DNA of 64,000 nucleotides from Pseudonocardia autotrophica (GTDB taxonomy: Bacteria > Actinomycetota > Actinomycetes > Mycobacteriales > Pseudonocardiaceae): positions 124,001 to 188,000 of the forward strand of contig NZ_JNYD01000002.1 of assembly GCF_000717175.1 (NCBI RefSeq), read 5' to 3'. Both the position numbers and the translations under genes were made by a program. Under the pieces are notes generated by a model, which was not told the DNA's origin, made no database searches, and worked only from the letters and a program-made list of their open reading frames with translations. Shown in pieces: positions 42,126-52,121 of the stretch (positions within the stretch are counted from its first letter, which is position 1; every line of letters starts with the position of its first letter).

Positions 42126-44831
42126 TCACCGCAGAACTCCATGGGCGACTGGTCGAGGGTCGTCAGCCCGCGTGCGTGCCACCCGGTGGCGGCCCGTCCA
42201 GCGGTAGGCCTCGTCCACACCCCACACGATGACGGGCATGGGCAGCAGGAGCAGCAACGCCCAGCCCGGGAGGGCAGCGGTGCCGAAGACGGTCTGCAGG
42301 GCGGGGAGGTAGATCACGGCAGCGGCGAAGGCGATCTCGAACGCGATCCCGGCGAGCAGCAGGCGGTTACTGCTCACGCCGATGCGCCACAGTGAGGTGT
42401 GATCGGTCCGGGCGGCGAACGCGGTACCGATCTGACAGGCGACGATCGCGGCGAAGCTGGCCGTGGTGGCCTGTAGGTAGGCATGGTGCAGGGCTGAGCC
42501 GGGCCCGGTGTCGGCGCCGGGAGCCCAGCCGGCACCGGTGAGGACAAGCAGGAACAGGGCCAGGCCGAGGGCGGCCGAGACCACGCCCATGATCCCCCAC
42601 GCACGCAGCAACATTCGCCTGTCGATCACCCCTCGGCCGCGGGGCCGGGGTGGACGTTCCATGAGCCCGGGCTCGGCCTTCTCCCGACCCAGCGCGAGCG
42701 CGGGCAGCGTCTCGGTGCCGAGGTCGACGGCGAGGATCTGCAGCACGGTCAACGGGAGTGGGACGAGTCCGCCGGACAGGGCGAACAGCAGGAACGGCAC
42801 GATCTCGGGGATGGCGTGGGCGAAGATGTAGAGCACGAACTTGCGCACGTTGTCGAAGACCCGCCGGCCCTCCTCGACCCCGGCGACCACGGTGGCGAAG
42901 TTGTCGTCGGTGAGGATCATGGTGGCGGCCTCGCGGGCGACCTCGGTGCCCTCGCGTCCCATCGCCACGCCGATGTCGGCGTGGTGGAGGGCGGGGGCGT
43001 CGTTGACGCCGTCTCCGGTCATCGCCACGGTCTGGCCGTCGGCGCGCAACGCGTCGGCGATGCGCAGCTTGGCCTCGGGCGCTGCGCGGGAGAACACGAT
43101 CTCCCCGCGACCGGCCAGCAGCCGGTGCAGGTCCGGGTCGGTCATGACGTCGAGCTCGTCGCCCTCGACGATCCGGTCGGCTCGCAGTCCGACCCGACGG
43201 GCGATCTCGGCGGCCGTGCGGCCGTTGTCGCCGGTCACGACGTGCACCCGTATCCCGGCGGAGTGGCATGCGGCCACCGCGGCGGCCACCTCGGGGCGGG
43301 GCGGGTCGAGCAGCCCGACCAGGCCGAGCAGGTCGAGTCCCGGCCCCTCGGCGACGTCGCGGGCCGGCGCGGTCTCCCCGGTCCACGGGCGACGGGCGAC
43401 GGCGAGGACGCGCAGACCGCGGCCGGCCATCTCGTCGACCGCGGCCTCGATCGCGGTGGCTCGGTCCGGGGCGAGCCTGCAGCGGGGGACGAGCACCTCC
43501 GGTGCGCCCTTCACGTGGACCCACCGGCCGTCCGGGAGGTCGTCGAGGGTGGCCATGGTGCGGCGGCGGGCGTCGAAGGCGAACAGGGCGCGCCGGTCGC
43601 GGTCGCGAGTGTCGACACGGACGTCGACGCCGGCCTCGGCGGCCATCGCCAACAGTGCGAGCTCGGTCGGGTCCCCCGTTCCGGCCGCGGCGTCCGCAGT
43701 GGCGCAGCGGGCCACCGCGACCGCCAGCTCGGGTTCCGGGCCGGCGAGGGGCCGTCCGCCGCGATCGCGCACGTCCTGCACCGACATCCGTCCGACGGTC
43801 AGGGTGCCGGTCTTGTCGGTGCAGACGACCGTGGTGGAGCCGAGTGTCTCCACCGCCGACAGCCGCTTGACCAGCGCGCCGCGACGGGCCATGGCCCGGA
43901 CGCCGCCGGCGAGGGCCAGGGTGATGGTGGGCAGCAGCCCTTCGGGGACGTTGGCCACGAGCAGGCCGACGGCGAAGATCGCCGCCTCGGTCCACGACAG
44001 CCCGGCGAGCACGCCGAGGGGGAGGAACGCGATCCCGACGCCGACGGCTACCGCAGCGATCAGGTAGGCCACGCGGCGGACCTGCCGCTCCAGCGGGCTC
44101 TCGTCGTGCCCCCGTCGGCCGGTGAGGGAGGCGATGCGGCCGATCTCCGTGTGCCGGCCCGTGGCGTGGACGACGGCCTCGGCGGCCCCGGCCACGCACG
44201 CCGTGCCGCTGAACACGAGCACCGGGGAGTCGAGCTTGCGATCGGCGGCGTCGGGCTCGGCCGCGTCGCGCTCCACCGGCACCGACTCCCCGGTCAACGC
44301 CGACGCGTCCACCTCCAGCGCTCCGGTCAGCAGGCGGGCGTCGGCGGGCACGCGGTCGCCCTCGGCGATCAGCACGACGTCGCCGGGCACCAGTTCGGCG
44401 GCGGGGATCTCGACGACGGCGCCATCACGGCGCACCCGCGACCGCGGCGGCAGGTAGCGCCCCAGCGCCTCGACCGCCTTGCTCGCCTGGGTCTCCTGGA
44501 CGAACGCGAACACCGCGTTCAGTGCGACCACGGCCAGGATCGCCCACCCGAGCTCGCGGGTGCCGGAGACGAAGGCGAGCACCGCGGCGGCGATCAGCAG
44601 CAGGGCGAGGGGATGGGTGAACTGCCGCAGCAGCGCCCGTGGCCACTCCCGGCCCGCATGTTGCTCGAGCACGTTCGGGCCGTAGCGGTCGAGCCGGCGG
44701 GCGGCCTCTGCCGAGCCCAGCCCCGAGCGGGAGGAGTGCAGGTCACGCAGCAGCACCTCGACCGGCTCGCGGGGGTCGGCGTCCTCGGTCGTGGTGCCGG
44801 TCGCGGCGACCTGACGCGCGCTGGCGGTCAT
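42126..44831 (-). CDS. P-type cation-transporting ATPase (CtpF-like)
   Basis: 901 residues of the P2 class (Ca2+ or Na+/K+-ATPase-like). [10 protein letters not shown] lies in the actuator domain, [23 protein letters not shown] is helix M4 with the cation-binding NVPEGL, and Asp339 in CTDKTGTLT is phosphorylated. VKGAPE, TGDN and [21 protein letters not shown] are the nucleotide and hinge motifs. About ten membrane helices are evident. Mycobacterial CtpF, a DosR-regulated Ca2+ pump, has the same size and M4 motif. ATG 44831 chosen; the longer frame upstream is low-complexity. Confidence 0.92.
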   Translation of the reverse strand: MTASARQVAATGTTTEDADPREPVEVLLRDLHSSRSGLGSAEAARRLDRYGPNVLEQHAGREWPRALLRQFTHPLALLLIAAAVLAFVSGTRELGWAILAVVALNAVFAFVQETQASKAVEALGRYLPPRSRVRRDGAVVEIPAAELVPGDVVLIAEGDRVPADARLLTGALEVDASALTGESVPVERDAAEPDAADRKLDSPVLVFSGTACVAGAAEAVVHATGRHTEIGRIASLTGRRGHDESPLERQVRRVAYLIAAVAVGVGIAFLPLGVLAGLSWTEAAIFAVGLLVANVPEGLLPTITLALAGGVRAMARRGALVKRLSAVETLGSTTVVCTDKTGTLTVGRMSVQDVRDRGGRPLAGPEPELAVAVARCATADAAAGTGDPTELALLAMAAEAGVDVRVDTRDRDRRALFAFDARRRTMATLDDLPDGRWVHVKGAPEVLVPRCRLAPDRATAIEAAVDEMAGRGLRVLAVARRPWTGETAPARDVAEGPGLDLLGLVGLLDPPRPEVAAAVAACHSAGIRVHVVTGDNGRTAAEIARRVGLRADRIVEGDELDVMTDPDLHRLLAGRGEIVFSRAAPEAKLRIADALRADGQTVAMTGDGVNDAPALHHADIGVAMGREGTEVAREAATMILTDDNFATVVAGVEEGRRVFDNVRKFVLYIFAHAIPEIVPFLLFALSGGLVPLPLTVLQILAVDLGTETLPALALGREKAEPGLMERPPRPRGRGVIDRRMLLRAWGIMGVVSAALGLALFLLVLTGAGWAPGADTGPGSALHHAYLQATTASFAAIVACQIGTAFAARTDHTSLWRIGVSSNRLLLAGIAFEIAFAAAVIYLPALQTVFGTAALPGWALLLLLPMPVIVWGVDEAYRWTGRHRVARTRADDPRPVAHGVLR

Positions 44832-44898
44832 CGTGCTCCCTGTGCGGGCGATCAACGGGATCGTTCCCAGGCAACCCCGTGTGGAGCCCTTGCTCTCA

Positions 44899-44912
44899 GG
44901 GGCCTTCGGCCC
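44899..44912. promoter_or_regulatory. DosR-like box upstream of ATPase and STAS genes
   Basis: GGGGCCTTCGGCCC differs from the box at 32388 only at position 4 (A to G). It lies 68 bases before the ATPase start. A half-site GGGACCGCCGGCGG at 44959-44972 faces the gene at 45087. Confidence 0.4.
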
Positions 44913-45086
44913 GTTACCGAAGGCCGTCGGCAGTGCGGTACGCCCCTGCCGGGTCGCAGGGACCGCCGGCGGGAGGACATCGGCGGCACCACGGAGGTCT
45001 TCGGACTCGCGCGGGAGGCCGGTCGATCTCCCACGCTGGTGTGCGGCTCCCCTCGTACGGGAGCGCCGGGACGCCTGGAGGACCAC

Positions 45087-45827
45087 ATGATCGAGAAGCT
45101 GACCGACCTGCCCGACGGCATCCTCGGCCTGAGGGTCGGGGGCCGGCTCACCCCGCAGGACTACGAGGACGTGATCACCCCGATGGTCGCCGAAGCGGTG
45201 CGGGAGGGCGGCCGGATGCGGTGCCTGATCGAGATCGAGGACGACTTCAGCGGGCTCACGCCGCCTGCGGTCGTCGACGACGTCCGCCTCGGGCTGCGGA
45301 CGGTCGGCTCCTTCGACGGGGTCGCGGTCGTCAGCGACCTCGGATGGATCAGGACGCCGACGCAGTGGGCGGCCTTCGTGGTCCCGTTCCCGATGCGGGT
45401 CTTCCCCATGGCTGAACGGCGCGCGGCGGCCGACTGGCTGGCTGCGCTACCGGCGGAGGCCAGGATCGAGGTCACTTTCGACGAGACGGCCGGAGTCGTC
45501 ACTGCCGAGGTGAGCGAGGCGCTGCGGATCGAGGACTTCGAGCGCCTCGCCGCCACGATCGACCCGTGGATGCGCGAGCACGGCGAGCTGCCCGGTCTGG
45601 TGCTGCACGTCCGCCGGGTGCCGGGGTGGACGAGCCTGGGCAGCCTCGTGCGGCACATCCAGTTCGTGGTGCGCCACCAGGGCAAGCTCGGGCGCCTCGC
45701 ACTCGCCACGGATGTCCCGGTCGCCGACGCGGTGGCGTCGGTCGCCGATCATGTCCTGCACCCGCAGATCCGCGCGTTCGGGTACGCGGACCTCCGGGCG
45801 GCGCAGGCCTGGGCCGCCGGCTCGTGA
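45087..45827 (+). CDS. Tandem SpoIIAA/STAS-like domain protein
   Basis: 246 residues made of two SpoIIAA-like (PF11964-type) domains of about 120 residues. Each has the layout of a short strand pair followed by 'F-AR...W': [26 protein letters not shown] in the first, [35 protein letters not shown] in the second (parts quoted). [14 protein letters not shown] and [20 protein letters not shown] are equivalent strands. Such proteins may bind lipids or act as regulatory scaffolds. Function unknown. RBS GGAGG is 5-6 bases before ATG 45087. Confidence 0.75.
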   Translation: MIEKLTDLPDGILGLRVGGRLTPQDYEDVITPMVAEAVREGGRMRCLIEIEDDFSGLTPPAVVDDVRLGLRTVGSFDGVAVVSDLGWIRTPTQWAAFVVPFPMRVFPMAERRAAADWLAALPAEARIEVTFDETAGVVTAEVSEALRIEDFERLAATIDPWMREHGELPGLVLHVRRVPGWTSLGSLVRHIQFVVRHQGKLGRLALATDVPVADAVASVADHVLHPQIRAFGYADLRAAQAWAAGS

Positions 45828-45833
45828 TCCGGG

Positions 45834-45869
45834 GGAACCGGGTCCGGACCGGTCGCCGGGTCCGGTTCC
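45834..45869. terminator. Hairpin between convergent genes
   Basis: GGAACCGG (45834-45841) pairs with CCGGTTCC (45862-45869) across a 20-base GC-rich loop that has internal GGTCC/GGACC pairing. It sits between stops at 45827 and 45900 on opposite strands. Confidence 0.5.
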
Positions 45870-45899
45870 TGCCCGTGCCGGGCCCGCATCGACCGGCCC

Positions 45900-46787
45900 T
45901 CAGGACGTCACCGTGCCCGGGATGTCGGCGGTGGTCCGGGCGGCGGACGGCGTGGTGAGCGGAAGGGGGGCCAGCAGGACCGGGCTGCTCGATGCGTGGA
46001 GCAGCATGGTGGCCAGGGTCCCGACGCCCCGCCCGCGATGCCGGCCCACCACCACGAGCTGGGCCAGCTCCGAGAGCTGCAGCACCGACCAGGCCGGGCT
46101 GCCACGCTCGACGGTCCACCGAACCCGCAGCTCGGGGTGATCCGCCGTGACGGCCGAGGCGATTTCCTGCAGGGCCTGCTCGGCCTCCTCCCGATGGGGC
46201 ACCCGTTCCCGGCGTCCGAGCCTGCGGAGGATGTCGCCGGTGCTCTCTTCCCAGACGTGTGCCACGTGCAGGTCGGCGTCGCGTCCCGCCGCGAGTTCGG
46301 CCGCGCGGCGGACGAGAACCGCGCTGCCGGGGCGCCCGTCGACCGCAACCAGGATCGGCCGCGCGCGGTCCGGTACCGGGCGTCCCGGTGCAGCCCGGAC
46401 CACCGCGAGGGCACAGGGGGCCGCGCGCGCCAGCCGGGCGGCCGTGGTCCCGATGGTGGGCAGGGCCCGCCCGCCACCGCGGTTCCCCACCACGAGCAGG
46501 TCGGCGTCCGCGCCGAGCCGGGCGAGGACATGCGCCGGTGTCCCGACCGCGATCCGCGTCTCGACGGGCCGGTCACCCCCGTTGATCCGCGCGATCGCGG
46601 CGGCCCGCCGGAGGAGGGCGTCGGTCTCCGGGAGCGGGCCGGATGACGAGCGGGCAACCACGCAGACGACGTGCAGGGGCAGCCCTCGCAGCCCCGCCTC
46701 GTCGGCAGCCCACGCCACCGCTCGCGTCGCCCCGCCCGACCCGTCCGTCCCGACGACGACGGGGCGGGCGGGCGGCGGGGTGCTCAC
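45900..46787 (-). CDS. Universal stress protein, tandem domains
   Basis: 295 residues with two UspA domains. The first (1-140) has VVVGTDGSGGATRAVAWAADEAG and GNRGGGRALPTIGTTAARLA. The second (145-285) has ILVAVDGRPGSAVLVRRAAELA and GRHRGRGVGTLATMLLHASS, where the ATP motif G-x2-G-x9-S is only partly kept. GTG 46787 overlaps the stop of the slipin gene, so both come from one message. The tandem USP form matches the Rv1996/Rv2005c-type dormancy proteins. Confidence 0.88.
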   Translation of the reverse strand: MSTPPPARPVVVGTDGSGGATRAVAWAADEAGLRGLPLHVVCVVARSSSGPLPETDALLRRAAAIARINGGDRPVETRIAVGTPAHVLARLGADADLLVVGNRGGGRALPTIGTTAARLARAAPCALAVVRAAPGRPVPDRARPILVAVDGRPGSAVLVRRAAELAAGRDADLHVAHVWEESTGDILRRLGRRERVPHREEAEQALQEIASAVTADHPELRVRWTVERGSPAWSVLQLSELAQLVVVGRHRGRGVGTLATMLLHASSSPVLLAPLPLTTPSAARTTADIPGTVTS

Positions 46788-47800
46788 CGGATCCACCGAG
46801 GGGTCTCCGTGCGCGTATCGGCGTCGTCGGTCCTTTCGGCGGTGGTCACGAGTCCGGCGTCGCGCTCTGCCGGGGTCGGTACGTGGGACGGCCGGTCGGC
46901 GGGGAACGAGACGTCCGGGTAGTCCGGGTAGCGCCGCCACAGGTCGGCGGGATCGCGCATCGGAGGGATGGGCGGCATCGGAGGGACCGGACGGGGCTGG
47001 TCCTGCTCGTGGGGTGCCGTGGCACGGACGGCCTCGCGCATCTCGTGCGTGCGTTCGTCGAAGAAGCGCAGGATCTCGACGGGGAAGGGCATGACGAGGG
47101 TGCTGTTCTTCTCGACGGCGACGTCGGCCACGGTCTGCAGCAGGCGTAGCTGGAGCGCACCGGGTGTGCCCGACATCCTGGCCGCCGCGACGCTGAGCTG
47201 TTCGGACGCCTGACGTTCGCCGTCCGCAGCGATCACCCGAGCACGCCGCTCGCGTTCGGCCTCGGCCTGCCGGGACATCGACCGCGTCATCTGCTCGGGC
47301 AACGCGATGTCGCGCAGCTCGACCAGCTCGATCCGCACGCCCCACGGCTGCTCGGTCGGTGCGTCGATGAGGGTCTTGAGCTCGGCGCTGATGCGTTGCC
47401 GGTCCGACAGCAGGGTGTCGAGGTCGGCCCGCCCGATCACGGTCCGCAGCGAGGTCTGGGCGACCCGGGAGACCGCGTTGCGGTAGTCCTCGATGTTGAC
47501 GATCGCCTTCACCGGGTCGACGACCCGGAAGTAGACCGCCGCGTCGACCTGGACGGTCACGTTGTCCCGGGTGATCGCGCCCTGGGCCGGGACGGCCAGC
47601 ACCACGACCCGCGTGCTCACCTTCACCATGCGGTCGGCGATCGGGACGAGGAAGCGCAGCCCGGGTTGGCGGACCCTCTCGAGGGCCCGGCCGAAGCGGA
47701 AGACGACACCGCGCTCGTACTGCTGCACGAGCCGAATGCTGAGGACGGCGAGCAGCAGGACGAGCACCGCCGCTGCGACGATCCAGGTCAGAGTGGTCAT
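46784..47800 (-). CDS. SPFH-domain slipin (stomatin/prohibitin family)
   Basis: 338 residues. The N-terminal membrane anchor (WIVAAAVLVLLLAVLSIRLV, about 6-25) precedes the SPFH domain (QYERGVVFRFGRALERVRQPGLRFLVPIADRM in part; VDAAVYFRVVDPVKAIVNIEDY). The AEAERERRARVIAADGERQAS coiled-coil is the slipin hallmark. A proline-rich tail (about 275-335) follows. Slipins form membrane microdomain scaffolds. ATG 47800 lies 184 bases from the divergent USP gene, and a DosR-like box stands between them. Confidence 0.9.
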   Translation of the reverse strand: MTTLTWIVAAAVLVLLLAVLSIRLVQQYERGVVFRFGRALERVRQPGLRFLVPIADRMVKVSTRVVVLAVPAQGAITRDNVTVQVDAAVYFRVVDPVKAIVNIEDYRNAVSRVAQTSLRTVIGRADLDTLLSDRQRISAELKTLIDAPTEQPWGVRIELVELRDIALPEQMTRSMSRQAEAERERRARVIAADGERQASEQLSVAAARMSGTPGALQLRLLQTVADVAVEKNSTLVMPFPVEILRFFDERTHEMREAVRATAPHEQDQPRPVPPMPPIPPMRDPADLWRRYPDYPDVSFPADRPSHVPTPAERDAGLVTTAERTDDADTRTETPRWIR

Positions 47801-47886
47801 GCAGCGGAGCGTGACGCGGCGGGGCCGCCGCAGCAGGTGCCGACGGACCTCGCACGCGCAGGCCTTGTGCCCGCGCCGACCGGGCC

Positions 47887-47900
47887 GGGCCCTTCGGCCT
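47887..47900. promoter_or_regulatory. DosR-like box between slipin and USP-PEP synthase operons
   Basis: GGGCCCTTCGGCCT has the same core as the boxes at 32388 and 44899 (GGGNCCTTCGGCC). It ends 84 bases before the USP gene and starts 87 bases from the slipin start. Confidence 0.4.
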
Positions 47901-47983
47901 CGCCGGGACGGGCCGGAGCGCCGCTGCGCGGCGGGGCCGCGCGGGCAGACCGTGGGGCGATCGCCCACACACCGGGAGGACGC

Positions 47984-48916
47984 ATGGCGGGCATGGTCGG
48001 CGGCGCGGTCGTCGTCGGGATCGACGGTTCGGACCACGCCCTGGAGGCGGTGCGATGGGCGGCGGCGGAGGCGGAGGGCCGCGGCGTGCGGCTACGCCTG
48101 GTCGCCGCTGTCCAGCCGCCGCGGGCCGATCTGGTGCTTCCACCCCGGGAGGCGGACAAGCAGCACCTGACCCGTATGCGGGCCGCCGGTGGGCCGCTGG
48201 ACGCGGCGGCTGCCGCGGCCGCTGCCGTGGCGCCCGAGCTCGAGATCGATCGCGAGGTGATCGAAGGGGCGCCGGCCGAGGTCCTCGTCGAGGAGTCGAC
48301 GACCGCCGCGCTGGTGGTCGTGGGTCATCGAGGGCGCGGTGGGTTCACGGGCCTGCTACTCGGCTCCGTCGGGCTCGCCCTCGCCGCGAAGGCCACCTCC
48401 CCGGTGGTCGTGGTCCGAGGATCCACCGATCGGGCCCGGGGCGTCGTGGTGGGGGTGGACGGCACCCCGCTCGGCGACTCCGCGCTCGGGTTCGCGTTCG
48501 TCGAGGCTGCGCGGGGCGGTGGCCCGCTCGTCGCTGTCCGGGCCTGGGCGGAGGCCGCGCTCGACCCCTTCCTGGAACCCTTCCTGGACTGGGACGCGAT
48601 CGCCGCGGACGAGCGCGACGTGCTCGACCGGGCCCTCGCGCCGTGGGAGGAGAGATTCCCGGAGGTCGACGTTCGCCGCGTGCTGGTGCGGGCGAACGCC
48701 GCGAAGACGTTGATCGAGCACGCCGGCACCGCTTCCCTGGTCGTGCTCGGATCGCGGGGGCGCGGCGGCCTACGTGGCCGGGTGCTCGGGTCGGTCGGGC
48801 AGGCCCTGCTGCAGCACGCGCCGTGCCCGGTCGCAGTGGTTCACGCGGTGGTTCACGCACCGGCTGCGAGCGCGGAGTCGGCGCCCGCCGACGTCGCGGA
48901 GGAGGTCGCGCGATGA
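47984..48916 (+). CDS. Universal stress protein, tandem domains
   Basis: 310 residues. Both domains keep the ATP motif: GHRGRGGFTGLLLGSVG in the first and GSRGRGGLRGRVLGSVGQ in the second. N-terminal strands are VVVGIDGSDHALEAVRWAAAEAE and VVVGVDGTPLGDSALGFAFVEA. An alanine run (DAAAAAAAAV) links helices in the first domain. GGGAGGA precedes ATG 47984. Its stop overlaps the next ATG, tying it to the PEP-synthase-like gene. Confidence 0.93.
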   Translation: MAGMVGGAVVVGIDGSDHALEAVRWAAAEAEGRGVRLRLVAAVQPPRADLVLPPREADKQHLTRMRAAGGPLDAAAAAAAAVAPELEIDREVIEGAPAEVLVEESTTAALVVVGHRGRGGFTGLLLGSVGLALAAKATSPVVVVRGSTDRARGVVVGVDGTPLGDSALGFAFVEAARGGGPLVAVRAWAEAALDPFLEPFLDWDAIAADERDVLDRALAPWEERFPEVDVRRVLVRANAAKTLIEHAGTASLVVLGSRGRGGLRGRVLGSVGQALLQHAPCPVAVVHAVVHAPAASAESAPADVAEEVAR

Positions 48917-51258
48917 CACAGCTGGAAGCGCGCTGGGTCCGGCTCCTGTCCGAGGTCACCGCGGGCGATGTCGGGGAGGTCGGCGGCAAGGCCGCCAACC
49001 TGGGTGAGCTGACCGTGGCCGGCTTCCCCGTGCCGAAGGGCTTCGTCCTCACCGCCGACGCGTACCGCGACTCGATGGCCGCCGCGGGCGTCCAGGAGGA
49101 GCTGGGGACGCTGTACACCGGGGCGATCCGCGCGGCCTTCGAGCGGCAGCGCCAGGCGACCCTCGCCGGGCTCTGCGAGCAGATGCAGGACCTGGTGCGC
49201 AAGTCCGGCCTCCCGCCCGACCTGGTCCGGCAGGTGCACACGGCGTACGCCGGCCTGGGGATCCAGGACCTGGGGCCGGTCAGCGTCGCGGTCCGGTCCT
49301 CGGCACTCGGCGAGGACAGCTCGGCGATGTCGTTCGCCGGCGTGCACTCCACGTTCACCGACGTCCGCGGCGCGAGCGAGCTCGTCGACCGGATCGCGGA
49401 CTGCTGGGCGTCGGCGTTGTCCCCGAGAGCGCTGGCCTACCGCGCCGAGTTCGGCGACAACACGCCGCCGGCGGTCGCCGTCGTCGTGCAGGTGATGGTG
49501 AACGCGCAGCGCTCCGGCGTCGCCTTCACCGCCGACCCGACGACCGGACGCCGTGACCGGGTCGTGGTCGAGGCCGCGCTCGGGCTGGGCGAGGTCGTGG
49601 TGAGCGGAGCCGTCGAACCCGACACCTACGTCCTGGCCGTCCCGGACCTTGGCATGAAGTCGGTGCGGATCGGGCACCAGACCCACGAGATCGTGCGCGG
49701 GGCGGACAGCCGTGGCGTGAGCGTGCGGCTCACCGACGAACGGGCCGGGGCCCGGGTGCTCGCCGACACCCAGGCGCAGGCCGTCGCGCGGCTCGCCGTG
49801 CGGGTGCAGGAGCACTTCGGCCGTCCGCAGGACGTGGAGTGGGCGATGGCGGGGCAACAGCTCTGGCTGCTGCAGACCCGACCGATCACCACCAAGCTGG
49901 GGCCCGAGGAGCCGGCCGAGGAACCGGAGACGGCGGGCCCGCCCCGCGGCACCGTGCTGGCCACGGGTCTCGGCGCCGCCCCGGGGCGCAGGGACGGGCC
50001 CGTCCGCGTGCTGCACGAGCCACGCGACGGGGACCGCCTGCGCAAGGGGGACGTCCTGGTCGCGCCGAGGACCGACCCGGACTGGCTTCCGACACTACGA
50101 CGCGCCGGCGCCGTGGTGACCGACCAGGGTGGGGTGACGTGCCACGCGTCGATCGTGGCCCGGGAACTGGGCATCCCGTGCGTCGTGGGTGCGCGCACCG
50201 CCACGGCGGACCTGCCGGACGGCGAGCTGGTCACCGTCGACGGCGACTCCGGGACGGTGACCCAGGGCGGCCAGGCACGGGCCGTGCCGGCAGCCGCCGC
50301 CGACGTCCGGGTCGTGGAGCCGGACCGGGCTCCGGCGCGGATCACGACCGGCACCCAGCTGCACGTCAATCTGGCGATGCCGGAGGCCGCGGAACGCGTC
50401 GCCGCACTCGACGTCGACGGTGTCGGGCTGCTGCGCGCCGAGCTCGCCCTCACCTCCGCGTTGAACGGCCGGCACCCGCGGGCGGTGCTCGCCGCGGGCG
50501 ACGAGACCGGCTTCGTCGACGCCATGGTGGGCGCCGTCGGCCGCATCGGCGCCGCCTTCGCGCCGCGCCCGGTTCTCTACCGCACCACCGATCTGCGCAG
50601 CAACGAGTTCCGTGGGCTGCAGGGTGGTGAGGAGTACGAGCCGGTCGAGCGGAACCCGATGATCGGCTACCGGGGCGCCTACCGATACCTGCGCGAGCCG
50701 GATCTGTTCGCCTTGGAGCTGCGCATGCTCGCGGAGGTCCGCGAGCGGTGGCCGAACGTGCACCTGATGATCCCCTTCGTGCGGACCCGCTGGGAGCTGG
50801 CGGCGGTGCTCGACCTCGTCGACGGCAGTCCGCTGGGCCGCCGGCGCGGGCTGCAGCGGTGGCTGACCGCCGAGGTGCCGTCGGTGGTGCACTGGCTGCC
50901 GGAGTACGTCGGGCTGGGGATCGACGGGGTCTCCATCGGCAGCAACGACCTCACCCAGCTCGTGCTCGGGGTGGACCGCGACTCCGAGGCGCTCGCCGAG
51001 CTCTTCGACGAGTCGGACCCCGCGGTGCTCGCGGCGATCTCGTCGATCGTCGAGCAGGCCACGATGCTGGGCGTGCCGACATCGTTGTGCGGGCAGGCGC
51101 CGAGCCGGAGGCCCGCCTTCGCCGAGTTCCTGGTGCGCGCCGGGATCACGTCGATCTCGGTCAACCCGGACGCTGTCGACACCACCCGCGCCGCGATCGC
51201 CGCGGCGGAGCGACGCGTGCTGCTCGAGTCGGCCCGACGGACGCGGACAGGATCGTGA
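48913..51258 (+). CDS. ppsA: Phosphoenolpyruvate synthase-like enzyme
   Basis: 781 residues, close to the usual ~790. Residues about 15-345 form the ATP-grasp domain (VGGKAANLGELTVAGFPVPKGF; VRSSALGEDSSAMSFAG). The phosphohistidine domain carries His411 in GGVTCHASIVARELGIPCV. The C-terminal TIM barrel has SIGSNDLTQLVLGVDRD and the catalytic cysteine of SLCGQAPS. PEP synthase makes PEP from pyruvate and ATP. In a low-oxygen setting it may run gluconeogenesis, or in reverse make ATP. The barrel seems about 15-20 residues shorter than E. coli PpsA between 640 and 700. Confidence 0.88.
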   Translation: MTQLEARWVRLLSEVTAGDVGEVGGKAANLGELTVAGFPVPKGFVLTADAYRDSMAAAGVQEELGTLYTGAIRAAFERQRQATLAGLCEQMQDLVRKSGLPPDLVRQVHTAYAGLGIQDLGPVSVAVRSSALGEDSSAMSFAGVHSTFTDVRGASELVDRIADCWASALSPRALAYRAEFGDNTPPAVAVVVQVMVNAQRSGVAFTADPTTGRRDRVVVEAALGLGEVVVSGAVEPDTYVLAVPDLGMKSVRIGHQTHEIVRGADSRGVSVRLTDERAGARVLADTQAQAVARLAVRVQEHFGRPQDVEWAMAGQQLWLLQTRPITTKLGPEEPAEEPETAGPPRGTVLATGLGAAPGRRDGPVRVLHEPRDGDRLRKGDVLVAPRTDPDWLPTLRRAGAVVTDQGGVTCHASIVARELGIPCVVGARTATADLPDGELVTVDGDSGTVTQGGQARAVPAAAADVRVVEPDRAPARITTGTQLHVNLAMPEAAERVAALDVDGVGLLRAELALTSALNGRHPRAVLAAGDETGFVDAMVGAVGRIGAAFAPRPVLYRTTDLRSNEFRGLQGGEEYEPVERNPMIGYRGAYRYLREPDLFALELRMLAEVRERWPNVHLMIPFVRTRWELAAVLDLVDGSPLGRRRGLQRWLTAEVPSVVHWLPEYVGLGIDGVSIGSNDLTQLVLGVDRDSEALAELFDESDPAVLAAISSIVEQATMLGVPTSLCGQAPSRRPAFAEFLVRAGITSISVNPDAVDTTRAAIAAAERRVLLESARRTRTGS

Positions 51259-51278
51259 CCATCGGGGAAGGAGCCGTG

Positions 51279-51497
51279 ATGCACGCACGGATCGGAGACT
51301 GGCTCGTGGTGCCGCCAGGTCCGCACGAGTCGCACGGCCGACGCGGTCAGATCGTGGGGCTGGCGCATCCCGACGGGGGGCCGCCCTACCGGGTGCGCTG
51401 GCTCGAGGACGATCACGAGAACCTGGTCTTCCCGCCACCCGACGCGCACCTGGAGCGGCACCCGACGCACCCCGTCCAGGAGGCCCCCGGACAGTGA
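51279..51497 (+). CDS. DUF1918 small protein
   Basis: 72 residues. The N-terminal HARIGDWLVV, GRRGQIVGLAHPDGGPPYRVRW and HENLVFPPPDAHL fit the DUF1918 beta-barrel (SH3-like) family that is nearly confined to actinobacteria. Its function is not known; it may bind nucleic acid or a stress partner. GGGAAGGAG lies before GTG 51276/ATG 51279. It is 20 bases after the PEP-synthase-like gene. Confidence 0.82.
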   Translation: MHARIGDWLVVPPGPHESHGRRGQIVGLAHPDGGPPYRVRWLEDDHENLVFPPPDAHLERHPTHPVQEAPGQ

Positions 51498-51614
51498 TCG
51501 CGGAGGTCCACCGGCCCCCTCGCCGAGGACCGGCGACCGTGACTTGGGGGATGCCCTCCGCGGGATGCTCCCTCATGGCTGCCGGCGACGGCCCGGCCCT
51601 CGAGGGGAGCAGGC

Positions 51615-52121
51615 ATGGAAGCACCGACGATCGTCGTGGGGATGGACGGCTCGGCCGGTGCCCGCACCGCCCTCGAGTACGCCGTGGGCGACGCCGCACG
51701 ACGAGGAGCCCGGGTGCGGGCCGTGATGGCCTTCGAGGCGCCCGACTACTGGCCGGAGTTCGACCGGCTGAACACGCCCCCGACCTCGGCCGAGATCGCG
51801 GAGAGGATCGAGAGCGGCCTCCGCGAGGCGGTCGCCGAGGTCCGAACCGCCCTGGTCCCGGCCGACGCACGGGTGGCCGACGTCCCGGTCGACGTCCTGG
51901 CGCTGGCGGGGTCGCCGGCGGCGGTGCTCGTGGCCCAGGCGGAGGACGCCGACGACCTCGTCGTGGGGCACCGCGGCCGGGGCGGCCTCACCAGCACGCT
52001 GCTCGGCTCCGTCGGTCTGCAGTGCGTGTTGCACGCACCCTGCCGGGTCACCGTGGTCCGGCCGCCCCGGACAGCGCCGGTGGCGGGGAAGCCGGCCCGG
52101 ACGGCGGGGAGGGTGCGGTGA
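51615..52121 (+). CDS. Universal stress protein, single domain
   Basis: 168 residues. IVVGMDGSAGARTALEYAVGDAARRG starts the fold. The ATP motif GHRGRGGLTSTLLGSVGLQ is intact. A longer-than-usual helix insert (YWPEFDRLNTPPTSAEIAERI) follows strand 2. Its stop overlaps the next GTG (GTGA), linking it with a CBS protein, as with the 35964/36401 pair. Confidence 0.9.
   Translation: MEAPTIVVGMDGSAGARTALEYAVGDAARRGARVRAVMAFEAPDYWPEFDRLNTPPTSAEIAERIESGLREAVAEVRTALVPADARVADVPVDVLALAGSPAAVLVAQAEDADDLVVGHRGRGGLTSTLLGSVGLQCVLHAPCRVTVVRPPRTAPVAGKPARTAGRVR

Noticed and set aside
44857..44868. GGGATCGTTCCC near the ATPase start as a DosR box
   Set aside because: The arm spacing is two bases short of the DosR layout.
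42816..45827. Very long plus-strand frame across the P-type ATPase
   Set aside because: Only its last part (from ATG 45087) encodes a real protein; the rest mirrors the ATPase.
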